NCBI RefSeq assembly: GCF_019799965.1
Contig: NZ_JABGCJ010000001.1
Location: forward strand, 310,001-374,000
Length of the DNA: 64,000 nt
From: Modestobacter italicus
GTDB lineage: Bacteria > Actinomycetota > Actinomycetes > Mycobacteriales > Geodermatophilaceae
Direction: 5' to 3'
Shown: in pieces, positions 20,418-29,722 of the stretch
Position numbering within the stretch: position 1 is the first letter of the stretch
Layout of the letters: each line of letters begins with the position of its first letter
Notes under the pieces: model-generated
Databases searched by the model: none
Told to the model about the DNA's origin: nothing
The model's input: only the letters and a program-made list of their open reading frames with translations
Made by a program: the position numbers and the translations under genes

Positions 20418-22081
20418 CAGTCCACCGCCACGGGAGTACCGACCGGACGGCGGGTCAGCTGGACCCCGCCGTCGGCGTCCAGCCGGACGTCGAGGTGCAC
20501 CCGCCAGTCGTCGACGGCGTCGGGGTGGTCCTCCCGCCAGTGGCAACCGCGGGTCTCCTGCCGCGCGGCGGCCGCGGCGGTGATCGCGGTGGCCACGGTG
20601 AGCAGGTCGGTGGTCTCCCAGCCCGGCACCCCCGGGACGGCGGTGGTCCGCTCGGCCAGCGCCGCGAGCCGGCCGGCCGCCTCGGCGAGCCCGGGACCGC
20701 TGCGCAGCGCGGCGACCCAGCCGGACATGGTCGCGGTCAGCGGGCCGCGGGCGGCCACGTCGACCAGGCCCTCGGGCCGGTCGTCGGTGGGGGCGGCGGG
20801 GGCGGGCACCGGCAGCTCGCGGGCCAGCGCAGCACCGATCCGGCCGGCGAAGACCAGGCCCTCCAGCAACGAGTTCGACGCCAGCCGGTTGGCCCCGTGC
20901 ACGCCGGTGCAGGCCACCTCCCCGCAGGCGTAGAGGCCCGGGACGGTGGTGCGGCCGGTCAGGTCGGTGGCCAGCCCGCCGGATGCGTAGTGCGCGGCCG
21001 GGGTGACCGGCACCAGCTCGGTGACCGGGTCCATGCCGGCCGCCCGGCAGCGGGCCACGATGGTCGGGAAGCGGTCGGCGAGGCCGGGCACCGCGCGGGC
21101 GTCGAGCCAGACGTGGTCGACGCCGTCGCGCAGCTGCACCCGGGTGATCGCCTTGGCGACGACGTCCCGGGGGGCCAGCTCGGCGAGCTCGTGGACGCCG
21201 GTCATGAAGCGCTCGCCGGCCCCGTCGCGCAGCACCGCGCCCTCGCCGCGCAGCGCCTCGGAGACCAGCGGCTGCTGCCCGCGGGCGTCCGGGCCCAGGT
21301 ACAGGGACGTCGGGTGGAACTGGACGAACTCCAGGTCCGTGGCGACCGCCCCGGCCCGCAGGCCGAGCGCCACCCCGTCGCCGGTGGAGACGCCCGGGTT
21401 CGTGGTCGCCGCGTAGACCTGCCCCATCCCGCCGGTGGCCAGCACCACCGCCCGCGAGCGCACCGCGCCGACGCCGTCCGCGCTGCCCTCGCCGAGCACG
21501 TGCAGGGTGACCCCGGCGGCCCGCCCGTCGGCGTCCCGCACCAGGTCCAGCACCATCGCGTGCTCCACGAGCGTGACCCCGGGATCGGCGGCCACCGCCT
21601 CGCGCAGCGCGCGCTGCACCTCCGCGCCGGTGGCGTCGCCGCCGGCGTGCACGATGCGGTCGGTGGAGTGCCCGCCCTCCCGGGTGAGCAGCAGCCGGCC
21701 GGTGGGGTCGCGGTCGAAGGCGGCGCCCCAGCTGATCAGCTGGTGCAGCCGCTGCGGCCCCTCGGTGACCAGCGCCTGGACCGCCGCCGGGTCGCAGAGG
21801 CCGACCCCGGCCACCTCGGTGTCCCGGGCGTGCGCGGCCGGGGTGTCGGCGGGGTCCAGGACGGCGGCGATCCCGCCCTGCGCCCAGCGGGTGGAGCCGT
21901 CGTCCACCTCGACCTTGGTGACGACGGCGACCGACAGCCCGGCGGCGCGGGCGTGCAGCGCCACACAGAGCCCGGCGACCCCGGACCCGACCACGCAGAC
22001 GTCCGCGGTCAGCTCCCAGCCCGGGGCCGGGGCGCGCAGCCGCAGGGGCAGGCCGGTCACCGGCTCCGCGGCAGGGGTCAC
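20414..22081 (-). CDS. nadB: L-aspartate oxidase
   Basis: 555 residues. NadB oxidises L-aspartate to iminoaspartate with FAD for NAD synthesis. The N-terminal dinucleotide-binding motif is [15 protein letters not shown] (about 31-45), with [15 protein letters not shown] after it. The active-site region VQFHPTSLY and the cofactor segment [13 protein letters not shown] and [22 protein letters not shown] are intact. It belongs to the SdhA/FrdA flavoprotein family, but the HPTSL and GVHGANRL forms and the nadC neighbour identify NadB. Starts and stops overlap panD and nadC as GTGA. Finding it between panD and nadC links two enzymes that consume aspartate. Confidence 0.96.
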   Translation of the reverse strand: MTPAAEPVTGLPLRLRAPAPGWELTADVCVVGSGVAGLCVALHARAAGLSVAVVTKVEVDDGSTRWAQGGIAAVLDPADTPAAHARDTEVAGVGLCDPAAVQALVTEGPQRLHQLISWGAAFDRDPTGRLLLTREGGHSTDRIVHAGGDATGAEVQRALREAVAADPGVTLVEHAMVLDLVRDADGRAAGVTLHVLGEGSADGVGAVRSRAVVLATGGMGQVYAATTNPGVSTGDGVALGLRAGAVATDLEFVQFHPTSLYLGPDARGQQPLVSEALRGEGAVLRDGAGERFMTGVHELAELAPRDVVAKAITRVQLRDGVDHVWLDARAVPGLADRFPTIVARCRAAGMDPVTELVPVTPAAHYASGGLATDLTGRTTVPGLYACGEVACTGVHGANRLASNSLLEGLVFAGRIGAALARELPVPAPAAPTDDRPEGLVDVAARGPLTATMSGWVAALRSGPGLAEAAGRLAALAERTTAVPGVPGWETTDLLTVATAITAAAAARQETRGCHWREDHPDAVDDWRVHLDVRLDADGGVQLTRRPVGTPVAVDW

Positions 22082-22503
22082 CGGATCGGGACGCCGAGCG
22101 GGCTCCGCTGGTGGTCCTCGGCCCCGGGCACCGGGGCGGAGGGGTCGGCACCCAGCTCGACGACGCGGTTGTCGGCGTCGACGTGCACCACCTTCGGCAG
22201 GTGGGACTTCGCCTCGGTCTCGTCCATCAGGCCGTAGCTGATCAGGATCACCAGGTCGCCGGGGTGCACCAGGTGCGCCGCGGCGCCGTTGATGCCGAGC
22301 ACGCCGGTGCCCCGCTCGCCGGGGATGACGTAGGTCTCCAGCCGGGCGCCGTTGGTGACGTCGACGATCGCCACCTGCTCCCCGGCCAGCAGGTCGGCGG
22401 CGTCCATCAGGTCCTCGTCGACGGTGACCGAGCCGACGTAGTGCAGGTCGGCCTGGGTCACCGTGGCCCGGTGGATCTTGCTCTTGAGCATGGTGCGCAT
22501 CAT
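22078..22503 (-). CDS. panD: Aspartate 1-decarboxylase
   Basis: About 141 residues, made as an inactive proenzyme. [25 protein letters not shown] contains the Gly-Ser bond that self-cleaves to give the pyruvoyl group on the new N-terminal residue, at about residue 28. The product, beta-alanine, is joined to pantoate by the PanC encoded just upstream. The ATG at 22503 overlaps the panC stop; a second ATG follows immediately at 22500, so the exact start is uncertain by one codon. The C-terminus ([14 protein letters not shown]) is a variable tail of the type implicated in PanD turnover in mycobacteria; whether ClpC acts on it is not known here. Confidence 0.95.
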   Translation of the reverse strand: MMRTMLKSKIHRATVTQADLHYVGSVTVDEDLMDAADLLAGEQVAIVDVTNGARLETYVIPGERGTGVLGINGAAAHLVHPGDLVILISYGLMDETEAKSHLPKVVHVDADNRVVELGADPSAPVPGAEDHQRSPLGVPIR

Positions 22504-23354
22504 CGGAGGTTCCCCAGTTCCACAGCCGTGTTGTCGATGAGTCGGGTGCTGCCGGCGCGGGCGGCGACCAGCAGCCGGGCGGGGCCGCTCGGCGGCGGCG
22601 GCCCGAGATCTGGATCGGTCAGCTCGAGGTAGTCCTGGAGCAGCCCGGGCGCGGCGGCCAGCACCTGCCGGGCGGCGGCGAGGACGGCGTCGGCACCGTC
22701 CGGCCCGGCGGCGGCCCCGGCCCGGAGTGCTGCGGACAACGCCGCCGCGGTGCTGCGCTGTTCCGCGGAGAGGTAGCGGTTGCGGGAGCTCAGCGCCATG
22801 CCGTCGTCCTCGCGGACCGTCGGCACGCCGACCACCTCGATGCCCAGGGCCAGCTCGCGCGCCATCGCCCGGATGAGGGTGAGCTGCTGGTAGTCCTTCT
22901 CGCCGAACACCGCGACGTCCGGCCGGACCAGCCCGAACAGCTTCGCCACGACGGTCAGCACACCGGCGAAGTGCCCGGGCCGGACGGCGCCCTCGAGGAC
23001 GTCGCCCAGCGGGCCGGGCTGCACGGTCACGCCCAGTGAGCCCGGTGGGTAGACCTCGTGCACCGGCGGGTGGAAGACCAGGTCGGCGCCCTCCTCGGCC
23101 AGTACGGCGAGGTCGGCGTCCCAGGTGCGCGGGTAGCGGTCGAAGTCCTCCCCTGGGCCGAACTGGGTGGGGTTGACGAACACCGAGACGACCACGCTGC
23201 CGCCGCGTTCCCGGGCCGCGCGCACCAGCGTGCGGTGCCCCTCGTGCAACGCGCCCATGGTCGGCACGAGCACCACCGGGCCGGGCAGGGTGGCGCGCAG
23301 GGCGTGCAGCTCGGCCGTGGTCTCGGCCACCGTCGGGTGGGTGGTCACGGTCAT
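22500..23354 (-). CDS. panC: Pantothenate synthetase (pantoate-beta-alanine ligase)
   Basis: 284 residues. PanC adenylates pantoate and joins it to beta-alanine. Signatures: [19 protein letters not shown] (ATP-binding HxGH-type at about 34-52), [30 protein letters not shown] and the KMSKS-like [11 protein letters not shown]. It overlaps the DUF2520 gene upstream (ATGA) and panD downstream. panB is not in this window. Confidence 0.97.
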   Translation of the reverse strand: MTVTTHPTVAETTAELHALRATLPGPVVLVPTMGALHEGHRTLVRAARERGGSVVVSVFVNPTQFGPGEDFDRYPRTWDADLAVLAEEGADLVFHPPVHEVYPPGSLGVTVQPGPLGDVLEGAVRPGHFAGVLTVVAKLFGLVRPDVAVFGEKDYQQLTLIRAMARELALGIEVVGVPTVREDDGMALSSRNRYLSAEQRSTAAALSAALRAGAAAGPDGADAVLAAARQVLAAAPGLLQDYLELTDPDLGPPPPSGPARLLVAARAGSTRLIDNTAVELGNLR

Positions 23355-24316
23355 CGCGCGGTCTCCTCGGCCGAGTCGAGCAGGTCGAGCAGCGGCGTCC
23401 CCTCGTGCCGGCGGAGCCGGCCGGAGGCCAGCGCCCGCTCGGTGGTCCGCCGGGCCAGGGCCACGTAGGCGTCGACCGAGGACGGCGCCCGCTCGGTGAG
23501 CGTCTGCAGGTGGGCGGCGACCGTGCCGACGTCCCCCCGGCTGACCGGGCCGGTGAGCGCCTGGTCACCGCGACGCAGGCCGCCCTCCAGCGCGGCGGTC
23601 AGCAGCGGGGTGAGCACCCGGGCCGGGTCGTCGATCCCGGCGGTGCGCAGCAGGTCGGCGGCCTCGGCGACCAGGGTGACCAGGTGGTTGGCCCCGGTGA
23701 CCAGGGCCGCGTGGTACAGCCCGCGGTCGGCCTCGGCGACCCACACCGGCTCGCCGCCCATCTCCAGCACAAGGGTCTCGGCGACCGCGCGGTGCTCCGG
23801 CCGGCCGGTCACCCCGAAGGGAGCGGCCACCAGCCGGTCCAGGTCCTCCGGCCCGCCGGTGAAGGTCATCACCGGGTGCAGGGCGAGGGAGAGGACGCCG
23901 GCGCGCTCGGCCGGCGCGAGGACGGCCAGGCCGTGCGCGCCGGAGGTGTGGAAGAGCAGCTGGCCGCGGCGCCAGGCGCCCGTCTCGGCCAGCCCGGCGA
24001 CCAGCCCGGGCAGGGTGTCGTCCGGAACGGCCAGCACGACCAGGTCGCTGGTGGCGACCACCGCGTCGGCGGGCAGCAGCGGCACCCCGGGCAGCAGCCG
24101 GGCGGCGCGGCGGTGCGAGTCGGCGGACAGGCCGGATGCGGCGACCACGTCGTGGCCGGCGGCGGCGAGCGCGGCGCCGAGCACTGCACCGACCCGGCCG
24201 GCGCCGACGACGCCGACCCGGAGGCGGGCGGGCGCGGCCTCGGCGGGCAGCAGGCCCGCGGCCGGCAGGACGGCGGGGCGCGCGGGGGCAGCCGCGCGGT
24301 AGGGACGGTTCGACAT
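23351..24316 (-). CDS. Rossmann-fold and DUF2520 domain protein (Rv3603c-like)
   Basis: About 321 residues from the ATG of MSNRPYR, with GAGAGGTGG upstream. After a ~30-residue Ala/Pro-rich lead comes a Rossmann dinucleotide-binding start, [24 protein letters not shown], then [11 protein letters not shown] and [12 protein letters not shown]. The C-terminal half is the helical DUF2520 domain ([22 protein letters not shown]). The architecture resembles NAD(P)- or F420-linked ketopantoate or pyrroline reductases. It heads the pan operon and overlaps panC, so a role in pantoate supply is a tempting inference, but no biochemical assignment is established for this family. The same neighbour is present in mycobacteria. 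Confidence 0.82.
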   Translation of the reverse strand: MSNRPYRAAAPARPAVLPAAGLLPAEAAPARLRVGVVGAGRVGAVLGAALAAAGHDVVAASGLSADSHRRAARLLPGVPLLPADAVVATSDLVVLAVPDDTLPGLVAGLAETGAWRRGQLLFHTSGAHGLAVLAPAERAGVLSLALHPVMTFTGGPEDLDRLVAAPFGVTGRPEHRAVAETLVLEMGGEPVWVAEADRGLYHAALVTGANHLVTLVAEAADLLRTAGIDDPARVLTPLLTAALEGGLRRGDQALTGPVSRGDVGTVAAHLQTLTERAPSSVDAYVALARRTTERALASGRLRRHEGTPLLDLLDSAEETAR

Positions 24317-24630
24317 CCCGGTGCCACCTCTCGTTCCAGTCCCTGGCGGGTACCGGACTCGGATCGCGTCGGCCCACGTCGTCGTGGACCGCAGGTGGAG
24401 CTGGTGGTGCGGTGTCGCTGCAGAGCCCGGCGGCCCGGTCCGCTGCGGCCACCGGGAGGTGTGCCACGCGGGGGTGCCGCCGGAGGCGAGTCTCTGCCTC
24501 GCCGGTCCCCCCGGCAACGCTGCCGGGGTGTGTCCTGACTCACCCGGGTGCCCGGACGGGCTACCGCACGGCCGGTTACGTTGTGCCGGCGCCGGCAGCG
24601 GAGCCGGCTCGGACCAGCAGGAGGAGCACG
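24317..24630. other. 313-bp divergent intergenic region with two hairpins
   Basis: It separates the pan operon (minus) from the SDR gene (plus). Two local stems are evident: GGCGAG/CTCGCC around 24484-24499 and CCCCGGCA-ACGC-TGCCGGGG near 24518-24537. The SDR promoter candidate is at 24577. The GAGAGGTGG ribosome site of the DUF2520 gene lies at its left end. No coding capacity is evident. If the hairpins are transcribed they belong to the leader of the pan operon. Confidence 0.45.
24577..24582 (+). promoter_or_regulatory. Candidate -10 element for the SDR gene
   Basis: TACGTT, a TAnnnT hexamer, lies 48 bp before the GTG at 24631 and would leave a leader of about 40 nt that contains AGGAGG. 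Confidence 0.4.
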
Positions 24631-25383
24631 GTGAGCAGCTTCGAGGGACGCACCGCACTGGTGACCGGTGCGAGCCGGGGCATCGGCCTCGGCATCGCCC
24701 AGGCACTGGTCGACCGCGGCGCCCGGGTGGTGATCACCGCCCGCAAGCCCGAGGCGCTCGCCGAGGCGGTGGAGACCCTGGGCGGCCCGGAGAAGGCGGT
24801 CGCCGTCGCGGGGAACGCCGGGGACGCCGAGCACCGCGCGGAGGCCGTCCGCACCGCGATCGACACCTTCGGCAGCCTGGACGTGCTGGTCGGCAACGTC
24901 GGCATCAACCCGGTGTTCGGGCCGCTGATGGACGCCCCGCTGGACGCCTTCCGCAAGATCCTGGACACCAACGTCGTCTCCAGCCTCGGCCTGGTGCAGG
25001 AGGCGTGGAAGGCGTGGATGTCCGAGCACGGCGGCTCGGTGCTGATCGTGGCGTCGGTCGCCGGGCTCAAGTCCAGCGAGGGCATCGCCGCCTACGGGGT
25101 GAGCAAGGCGGCGCTGATCAACCTGACCACGCAGCTGGCCGTCGAGCTGGGCCCCAAGGTGCGGGTCAACGCCGTCGCCCCGGCCGTGGTGAAGACCCGG
25201 TTCGCCGAGGCGCTGTTCACCGGCCGCGAGGACGAGCTGGGCGGCCAGTACCCGGTGGGCCGGCTCGGCGTGCCCGAGGACATCGGCGAGGCGGCCGCCT
25301 ACCTGCTCAGCGACCAGGCCGGCTGGGTCACCGGCCAGACGCTGGTGCTGGACGGCGGCGCGCTCTCCCGCGGCCCCATCTGA
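24631..25383 (+). CDS. SDR family oxidoreductase
   Basis: 250 residues, typical for a classical short-chain dehydrogenase. The NAD(P)-binding TGASRGIG is at about 11-18, followed by TARKPEAL, whose Arg suggests NADPH preference. The catalytic set is complete: Asn near 114, Ser in VASVAG, and Tyr155/Lys159 in YGVSK. The usual NNAG is replaced by GNVGIN. The end VTGQTLVLDGGALSRGP is standard. AGGAGG sits just before the GTG. Closest general relatives are annotated as 3-oxoacyl-ACP reductase-like FabG4 or glucose dehydrogenase-like, but the substrate cannot be read from sequence. It is an insertion between the pan operon and the Rv3604c-like gene. Confidence 0.85.
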   Translation: MSSFEGRTALVTGASRGIGLGIAQALVDRGARVVITARKPEALAEAVETLGGPEKAVAVAGNAGDAEHRAEAVRTAIDTFGSLDVLVGNVGINPVFGPLMDAPLDAFRKILDTNVVSSLGLVQEAWKAWMSEHGGSVLIVASVAGLKSSEGIAAYGVSKAALINLTTQLAVELGPKVRVNAVAPAVVKTRFAEALFTGREDELGGQYPVGRLGVPEDIGEAAAYLLSDQAGWVTGQTLVLDGGALSRGPI

Positions 25384-25419
25384 GGAAGGGCCGGGCGAGA
25401 TCGGGGGCTCGAGGGCCGG

Positions 25420-27924
25420 CTAGCGCTGGCCGAGCACCCGGGCGAGGACGTCGTCGGCGGCGTCCTCGCCCTCCTCCCGGTAGCGCCGCCGCCGGGACCG
25501 CGCACCGCTGGGCGCCTCGACCCCGCTCTCGGCCAGGATCTGCTCCAGCCGCGCGTGACCCTGCGCCGGAGGCTCCGCCACGGGCGGTGCCACGGCCGGC
25601 GGGGCCTCGGCGGGTCCGGCCGACCACGACGGCGCCGACCACGCGTCGCCCGCCGGATCGGCCGCAGCACCCGACCAGGACGTCGCCCCGGTCGACGGCG
25701 TCGGGTCGGCGCTCACTGCGTCGGACGCACGCCGCCACGACGGCTCGTCGTCGGACGCGTTCTCCCACCACCGCGCCCCGTCGGCCGAGCCGTCGGGGGC
25801 CGGGAACCCGGACGGCGGGGTCTCCGAGGACGCTCCGTAGGAGAACGCATCGGACGAGGACTGCCCGTCCGAGAGCGCCTCGGACGACGACGTGTCCCAC
25901 TGCGACTCGCCCCAGGACGGCTTCCCACCGGCCCGGGCCCCCGAGCCCGGAGCGGGCTCGGACGACGCCAGCCACGACGGCGCCCCGGCGGACGCGGCCT
26001 CCCCCGACGACGCGCCGTGGTCGGACGCCTCGGGCCGAGGTGCGTCCCACGACGACGACCCGCGCGACGCCCCCTCGGTGGTCGTCCCCCATGCGGACCC
26101 CTCCCACGAGGGCGTCGACCAGGAGGGCGTCTCTCCCTGGGGCGCCCCAGCGGCGGAAGACACGTACGGCGACCCCGGACCCACCTCGGTGGGCGACTCG
26201 GGAGACGCCGACGACCTCACGGACCGCGTCGCCCACGACGGCGTCTCGCTCGGCGTCTGCCACGACGGCTCGCCCCAGGAGGGCGAGTCCCACGGCGCGG
26301 GCGGCTCCCCCGCCGACGAGACCGCCGCCGGCCCACCGGCCGCAGGCGCCGGATCCTGGGAGGGCGCGCTCGACTCCCACCAGGGCGTCTCGCTCGGCGT
26401 CTCGACGGCGCTCACGGACGGCGTCCACGGCGCCGTCCGGTCGGCTGCGGTGCCCGGCGTCTCCTCGTCCGCGGCGTGGCTGCGCCGAGGTGCGATCGGG
26501 CGGGCCGTGCCCTCGTCGTCGGGCTCGGCGGCCCGGCGGTGCCGACGCCGCGGCGGGTCGACCGACACTGCCGGCTCCGGCTCGCGGGACGGCACCGGTG
26601 CAACGGGCTCGCGGGGCGGCACGGGCGGCGGGACGGCCGGGAGCCCACCGATCGAGCGACCGACCTCGTGCAGCAGCGCCTCGTCGGGCCGCACCTCGTC
26701 CCGGCGGGCGCCCTCCCCCGGCGCGCCGTCCAGGAGTCCCTGCCGAGCGTCCTGCGGGCGGGCGTCGTCGATCAGGGCCCTGTCGCCCAGCCACTCCAGC
26801 GGCGACTTGGGGCTGGGCTCGACCCACGGCTCCAGCACCGACTCCTCGACCAGCCACGCCAACGGCGAGGGCGGCGGCTCGACCGCCGCCCGGGGCGGCA
26901 CAGCGGGCGGGGGCACCGGCGGCGGCGCGGCGATGACCCGTGGCGCGGGGTCGGCCGGCGCCGGTGCCGCCAGGTCGACCCTCGTGGACTCCCAGTGGTC
27001 GACGTCCCAGGCCACGGCGGGCGACTCCCAGGGCGAGACGTCCAGCGGCCGCGCGCTCCCGGCGTCCGGGGAGGACTGCGCGGGGCCGCGGACCGACTGG
27101 GCGCGCATGACCATGCGCTCGACCAGCAGCTCGCCGGACAACTGGTCGGTGAGCTCGCTGCGCATCCGGCCCAGGTCGGCGCGCAGCTCGGCCAGCCCGG
27201 CCAGCTCGGCGCGCACCTGCCCCAGTCCGGCCAGCTCACCGCGGACCTCGGCGAGGGCAGTGAGCTCGGTGCGCAGCTCGGTCACCGCGGCCAGGTCGTC
27301 CTTCAGCTCGGCGAGCCCGGCGAGCTCGGTGCGCAGCCGGCCCAGCTCGTCCCGCATCGCCTGCTCGCTCTCCTGCCGCAGCCGGCTCTCCAGCTGCAGC
27401 TGGTGCTCGTGCCGCGCGGCCACCTCGCGCTCGAGCTCCAGGTCGTAGGCGTGCCGGAGCTCCGCCTCCCGGGCGGCGGCGGCCGCCTGGTCGGCGCGCC
27501 GGCCCCCGGCCACGAAGGCGGCGATCAGGAAGGCCCAGCAGACCGCGAGCAGCGCGACCCGCAGGTACAGCGGGTCGTCGGTGAAGAAGACGGCCACGGT
27601 CGCACCGCCGGCCAGCACCAGCCCCGCGGCCAGCCAGCCCCGGTGGTGCCCCCCGGTCACCGGGTCGTCACCGGGCTCACCGAGCTCGGGCAGCGGCGCA
27701 TCGACGGCGGCGCGGTCGCGGGACTCGCGGTCGAGGGCAGGGCGGCTCACGGCGGCCCTCCCCACGGCGGCCCTCCCCACCGCGGCGCGGCCGGCAGCCG
27801 GGCGGCCGGCGAGCGGGGCGTCGGCGGCAGCGGTAGTCGCGGCCGGACGGGCAGCACCCGGGCGCTGCGGAACCGGTGGCAGCGGGCCCCCTGCGGGACC
27901 ACTGCCGCCCCGACCGCCCGCCAT
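25420..27924 (-). CDS. Large DUF6779-like membrane protein with coiled coil and Ser/Trp-rich tail (Rv3604c-like)
   Basis: 834 residues from ATG with AAGGTGA upstream. Order: Ala/Arg/Pro-rich cytoplasmic lead (1-90) with a 15-bp tandem repeat (GRAAV units); two membrane helices (about 96-114 and 120-140); a charged coiled coil (about 143-290) built from heptad-like ELAGLAEL, ELTALAEV and ELAGLGQV units; then about 500 residues of low-complexity sequence, Pro/Glu-rich first and dominated by Ser, Asp and Trp later (SWGEPSWQTPSETPSW-type repeats); and a basic C-terminus (SRRRRYREEG). The locus position and the helix-helix-coil front match mycobacterial Rv3604c, which is about half as long. The function is unknown. 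The Trp-rich part has no recognised domain. Confidence 0.7.
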   Translation of the reverse strand: MAGGRGGSGPAGGPLPPVPQRPGAARPAATTAAADAPLAGRPAAGRAAVGRAAVGRAAVSRPALDRESRDRAAVDAPLPELGEPGDDPVTGGHHRGWLAAGLVLAGGATVAVFFTDDPLYLRVALLAVCWAFLIAAFVAGGRRADQAAAAAREAELRHAYDLELEREVAARHEHQLQLESRLRQESEQAMRDELGRLRTELAGLAELKDDLAAVTELRTELTALAEVRGELAGLGQVRAELAGLAELRADLGRMRSELTDQLSGELLVERMVMRAQSVRGPAQSSPDAGSARPLDVSPWESPAVAWDVDHWESTRVDLAAPAPADPAPRVIAAPPPVPPPAVPPRAAVEPPPSPLAWLVEESVLEPWVEPSPKSPLEWLGDRALIDDARPQDARQGLLDGAPGEGARRDEVRPDEALLHEVGRSIGGLPAVPPPVPPREPVAPVPSREPEPAVSVDPPRRRHRRAAEPDDEGTARPIAPRRSHAADEETPGTAADRTAPWTPSVSAVETPSETPWWESSAPSQDPAPAAGGPAAVSSAGEPPAPWDSPSWGEPSWQTPSETPSWATRSVRSSASPESPTEVGPGSPYVSSAAGAPQGETPSWSTPSWEGSAWGTTTEGASRGSSSWDAPRPEASDHGASSGEAASAGAPSWLASSEPAPGSGARAGGKPSWGESQWDTSSSEALSDGQSSSDAFSYGASSETPPSGFPAPDGSADGARWWENASDDEPSWRRASDAVSADPTPSTGATSWSGAAADPAGDAWSAPSWSAGPAEAPPAVAPPVAEPPAQGHARLEQILAESGVEAPSGARSRRRRYREEGEDAADDVLARVLGQR

Positions 27925-28016
27925 GCCGTCACCTTAAGGTCACCCACCGCATTCGTGGGGTCATCCGCGCCGGTGGGCGGCAGGTCGGCCGCCCGGGCGG
28001 TGGCAGGGTGGGTCCG

Positions 28017-28625
28017 GTGACCCTCTCCCTGCTGACCTGGCGGCGCCAGGTGTCCGAGCTCTACGCCGAGGTCCGGGCGGCGGACGACCCGGAGGCCGGC
28101 TGGCACACCTGGCGGACCGGCCGCGACGCCCTGCTCGCCGGTCACCCCGACTCGCCGCTGGGCACCGCGGCCCGGGATGCCTTCACCGGGCTGCCGTTCG
28201 CCCCCTACGACCCCGAGCTGCGGTTCGTCGTCCCGGTGGACACCGACGTCGACGCCGAGCGCCGGGAGGTGCCGACCGCCGCCGACGGCGTCGTGGTGCT
28301 GGACCGGATCGGCCGGGTGACCCTGGGCGACGTCGGCCGGCTGGACGTCTGGTGGATCGGCGGCTACGCCGGCGGGCTCTTCCTGCCGCTGCGCGACGGC
28401 AGCGTCGGGACGACGACCTACGGCGGTGGCCGCTACCTGCTGGACACGATCAAGAGCGCCGACCTGGGCAGCGCCGGCGGCCGGCTGGTGGTCGACCTCA
28501 ACTTCGCCTACCACCCGTCGTGCGCCTACGACCCGCGTTGGACCTGCCCGCTGGCCCCGGAGGGCAACCGGGTGGACACCCCGGTCGCCGCCGGGGAGCA
28601 GCTGCCCCCCGGCGGCTGGTACTGA
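28017..28625 (+). CDS. DUF1684 domain protein
   Basis: 202 residues from GTG; a longer frame begins at 27876 but overlaps the divergent gene. The hallmark of DUF1684 (COG3358) is the near C-terminal FAYHPSCAYDPRWTCPLAP followed by NRVDTPVAAGE, and the strand GGYAGGLFLPLRDG before it. Members are stand-alone beta-rich proteins of unknown biochemical role; the PSCAYDP...CPL cysteines are invariant in the family. The divergent neighbour is the DUF6779-like gene. It ends at a dispersed repeat. Confidence 0.85.
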   Translation: MTLSLLTWRRQVSELYAEVRAADDPEAGWHTWRTGRDALLAGHPDSPLGTAARDAFTGLPFAPYDPELRFVVPVDTDVDAERREVPTAADGVVVLDRIGRVTLGDVGRLDVWWIGGYAGGLFLPLRDGSVGTTTYGGGRYLLDTIKSADLGSAGGRLVVDLNFAYHPSCAYDPRWTCPLAPEGNRVDTPVAAGEQLPPGGWY

Positions 28626-28686
28626 AGGAAGGACCCTCGTGCCCCCCACCGCTCGCAGGCTCGCGGCGGGCCCCTGCACGGGGGCC
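28626..28686. repeat. Dispersed palindromic element, copy C
   Basis: GGAAGGACCCTCGTGC (28627-28642) and GCACGGGGGCC (28676-28686) flank GCTCGCAGGCTCGCGGCGGG. It starts directly after the DUF1684 stop in the gap between two converging genes. Confidence 0.55.
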
Positions 28687-28720
28687 ACCCGCACGCGGTG
28701 GAGGGCGGGCAGGTCCTCCG

Positions 28721-29722
28721 TCAGCCTTGGGCGAGAGCGCCGTCGGAGCTGAAGACCAGGCCGATCGAGACCTCGCCCTGCTGGATGGCGGCCTTGGTCA
28801 GCGGGCCACCGGCGTCCAGCTCGCTGAAGCTGGCGAAGTCCAGGCCGTAGGTCTCCTCCAGGCCCGGCTGGCACTGCGGGCGCTCCGGGCACTCGCCCGG
28901 GCCGCCCAGCACCAGCGAGCCGTCGCCGCAGGCGTCGGCCAGCTCGGACAGCGTGCTGACCCCGAGGGAGTCGGCGAACTCGGTGGTCACGGCGAACGCG
29001 TTCTGGTCGGCGGCCTCGGCCGGCTCGCCGAACACCAGGCCGGCCTGCTCGGCCAGCGGGGTGAGCGCAGCGACGGTCTCGTCGACGTCCCCGGAGGCGA
29101 CCTGGGTCGCGTCGTCGCCCTCGATGAACTCGGTGACGGTGGCCAGGTACTCGGGGAACGCCTGGATCTCACCGCGCTGCAGCGCGGGCAGGTAGAGCTC
29201 CCGGTTGCCGACGGTCTGCACGGTGGCCGAGAAGCCGGCGGCGGTGAGCACGTCGGCGTAGACGTTGGCCAGCACCTGCGACTCGGTGAAGTCGGCGGCG
29301 CCGACCACGATCGGGCCACTGCCACCGGAGACGCCGGCGTCCAGGCCCTGCTCGGCGACGTAGGCCGCGGCGACGTCCTCGGCGCTCTGCCGCTGCACGT
29401 CGACGGCGGCGTTCATCTCGACCAGCTGGTCGGTGGTGAGCACCTCGGAGACGCTGTTGAGCGCCTCCAGCAGCGCCGGGCTCGCCGCGGCAGCCGCGGC
29501 GTTGACCGCCGGGATGATGTTGTCCGCGTTCTGCAGCTGCTGGTCGTCCTCGAGCACCACCAGCTGGTCGCCGGCGACCGGCGCGCAGGCGTCGCCGCCG
29601 GCCGCGGAGCCGCCGGAGTCGGCGCTGCCGCCGGTGCCGGAGGAGCCGGACTCACCGCACGCGGCGGTGGTGAGGACTGCGGCCAGTGCGAGGGGGGTGA
29701 GGAATCGGGCGCGTGCGCGCAT
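28721..29722 (-). CDS. Osmoprotectant ABC transporter substrate-binding lipoprotein, circularly permuted
   Basis: 333 residues with a lipoprotein signal (LTTAAC, Cys22) and a Gly/Ser-rich linker. It belongs to the OpuBC/OpuCC/ProX glycine-betaine/choline-binding family but in permuted order. The segment at about 52-127 (QLVVLEDDQQLQNADNIIPAV, then LTTDQLVEMNAAVD) is what normally forms the C-terminus. A short GVSGGSG linker follows, and then the usual N-terminal part PIVVGAADFTESQVLANVYAD (137 on), VGNRELYLPALQ, FPEYLATV, and LDAGGPLTKAAIQQGEVSIG to the end. The protein stops at GALAQG, exactly where FVVLEDD would follow in ordinary members. Four mature-part cysteines (46, 265, 278, 284) may form disulfides. 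It is the last gene of the transporter set. Confidence 0.85.
   Translation of the reverse strand: MRARARFLTPLALAAVLTTAACGESGSSGTGGSADSGGSAAGGDACAPVAGDQLVVLEDDQQLQNADNIIPAVNAAAAAASPALLEALNSVSEVLTTDQLVEMNAAVDVQRQSAEDVAAAYVAEQGLDAGVSGGSGPIVVGAADFTESQVLANVYADVLTAAGFSATVQTVGNRELYLPALQRGEIQAFPEYLATVTEFIEGDDATQVASGDVDETVAALTPLAEQAGLVFGEPAEAADQNAFAVTTEFADSLGVSTLSELADACGDGSLVLGGPGECPERPQCQPGLEETYGLDFASFSELDAGGPLTKAAIQQGEVSIGLVFSSDGALAQG

Noticed and set aside
24450-24560. SAM-I/IV riboswitch on the plus strand (CCGGCAAC and GGGTG segments)
   Set aside because: Order and spacing of conserved parts do not match, the hairpins explain the sequence better, and the SDR promoter lies downstream of it.
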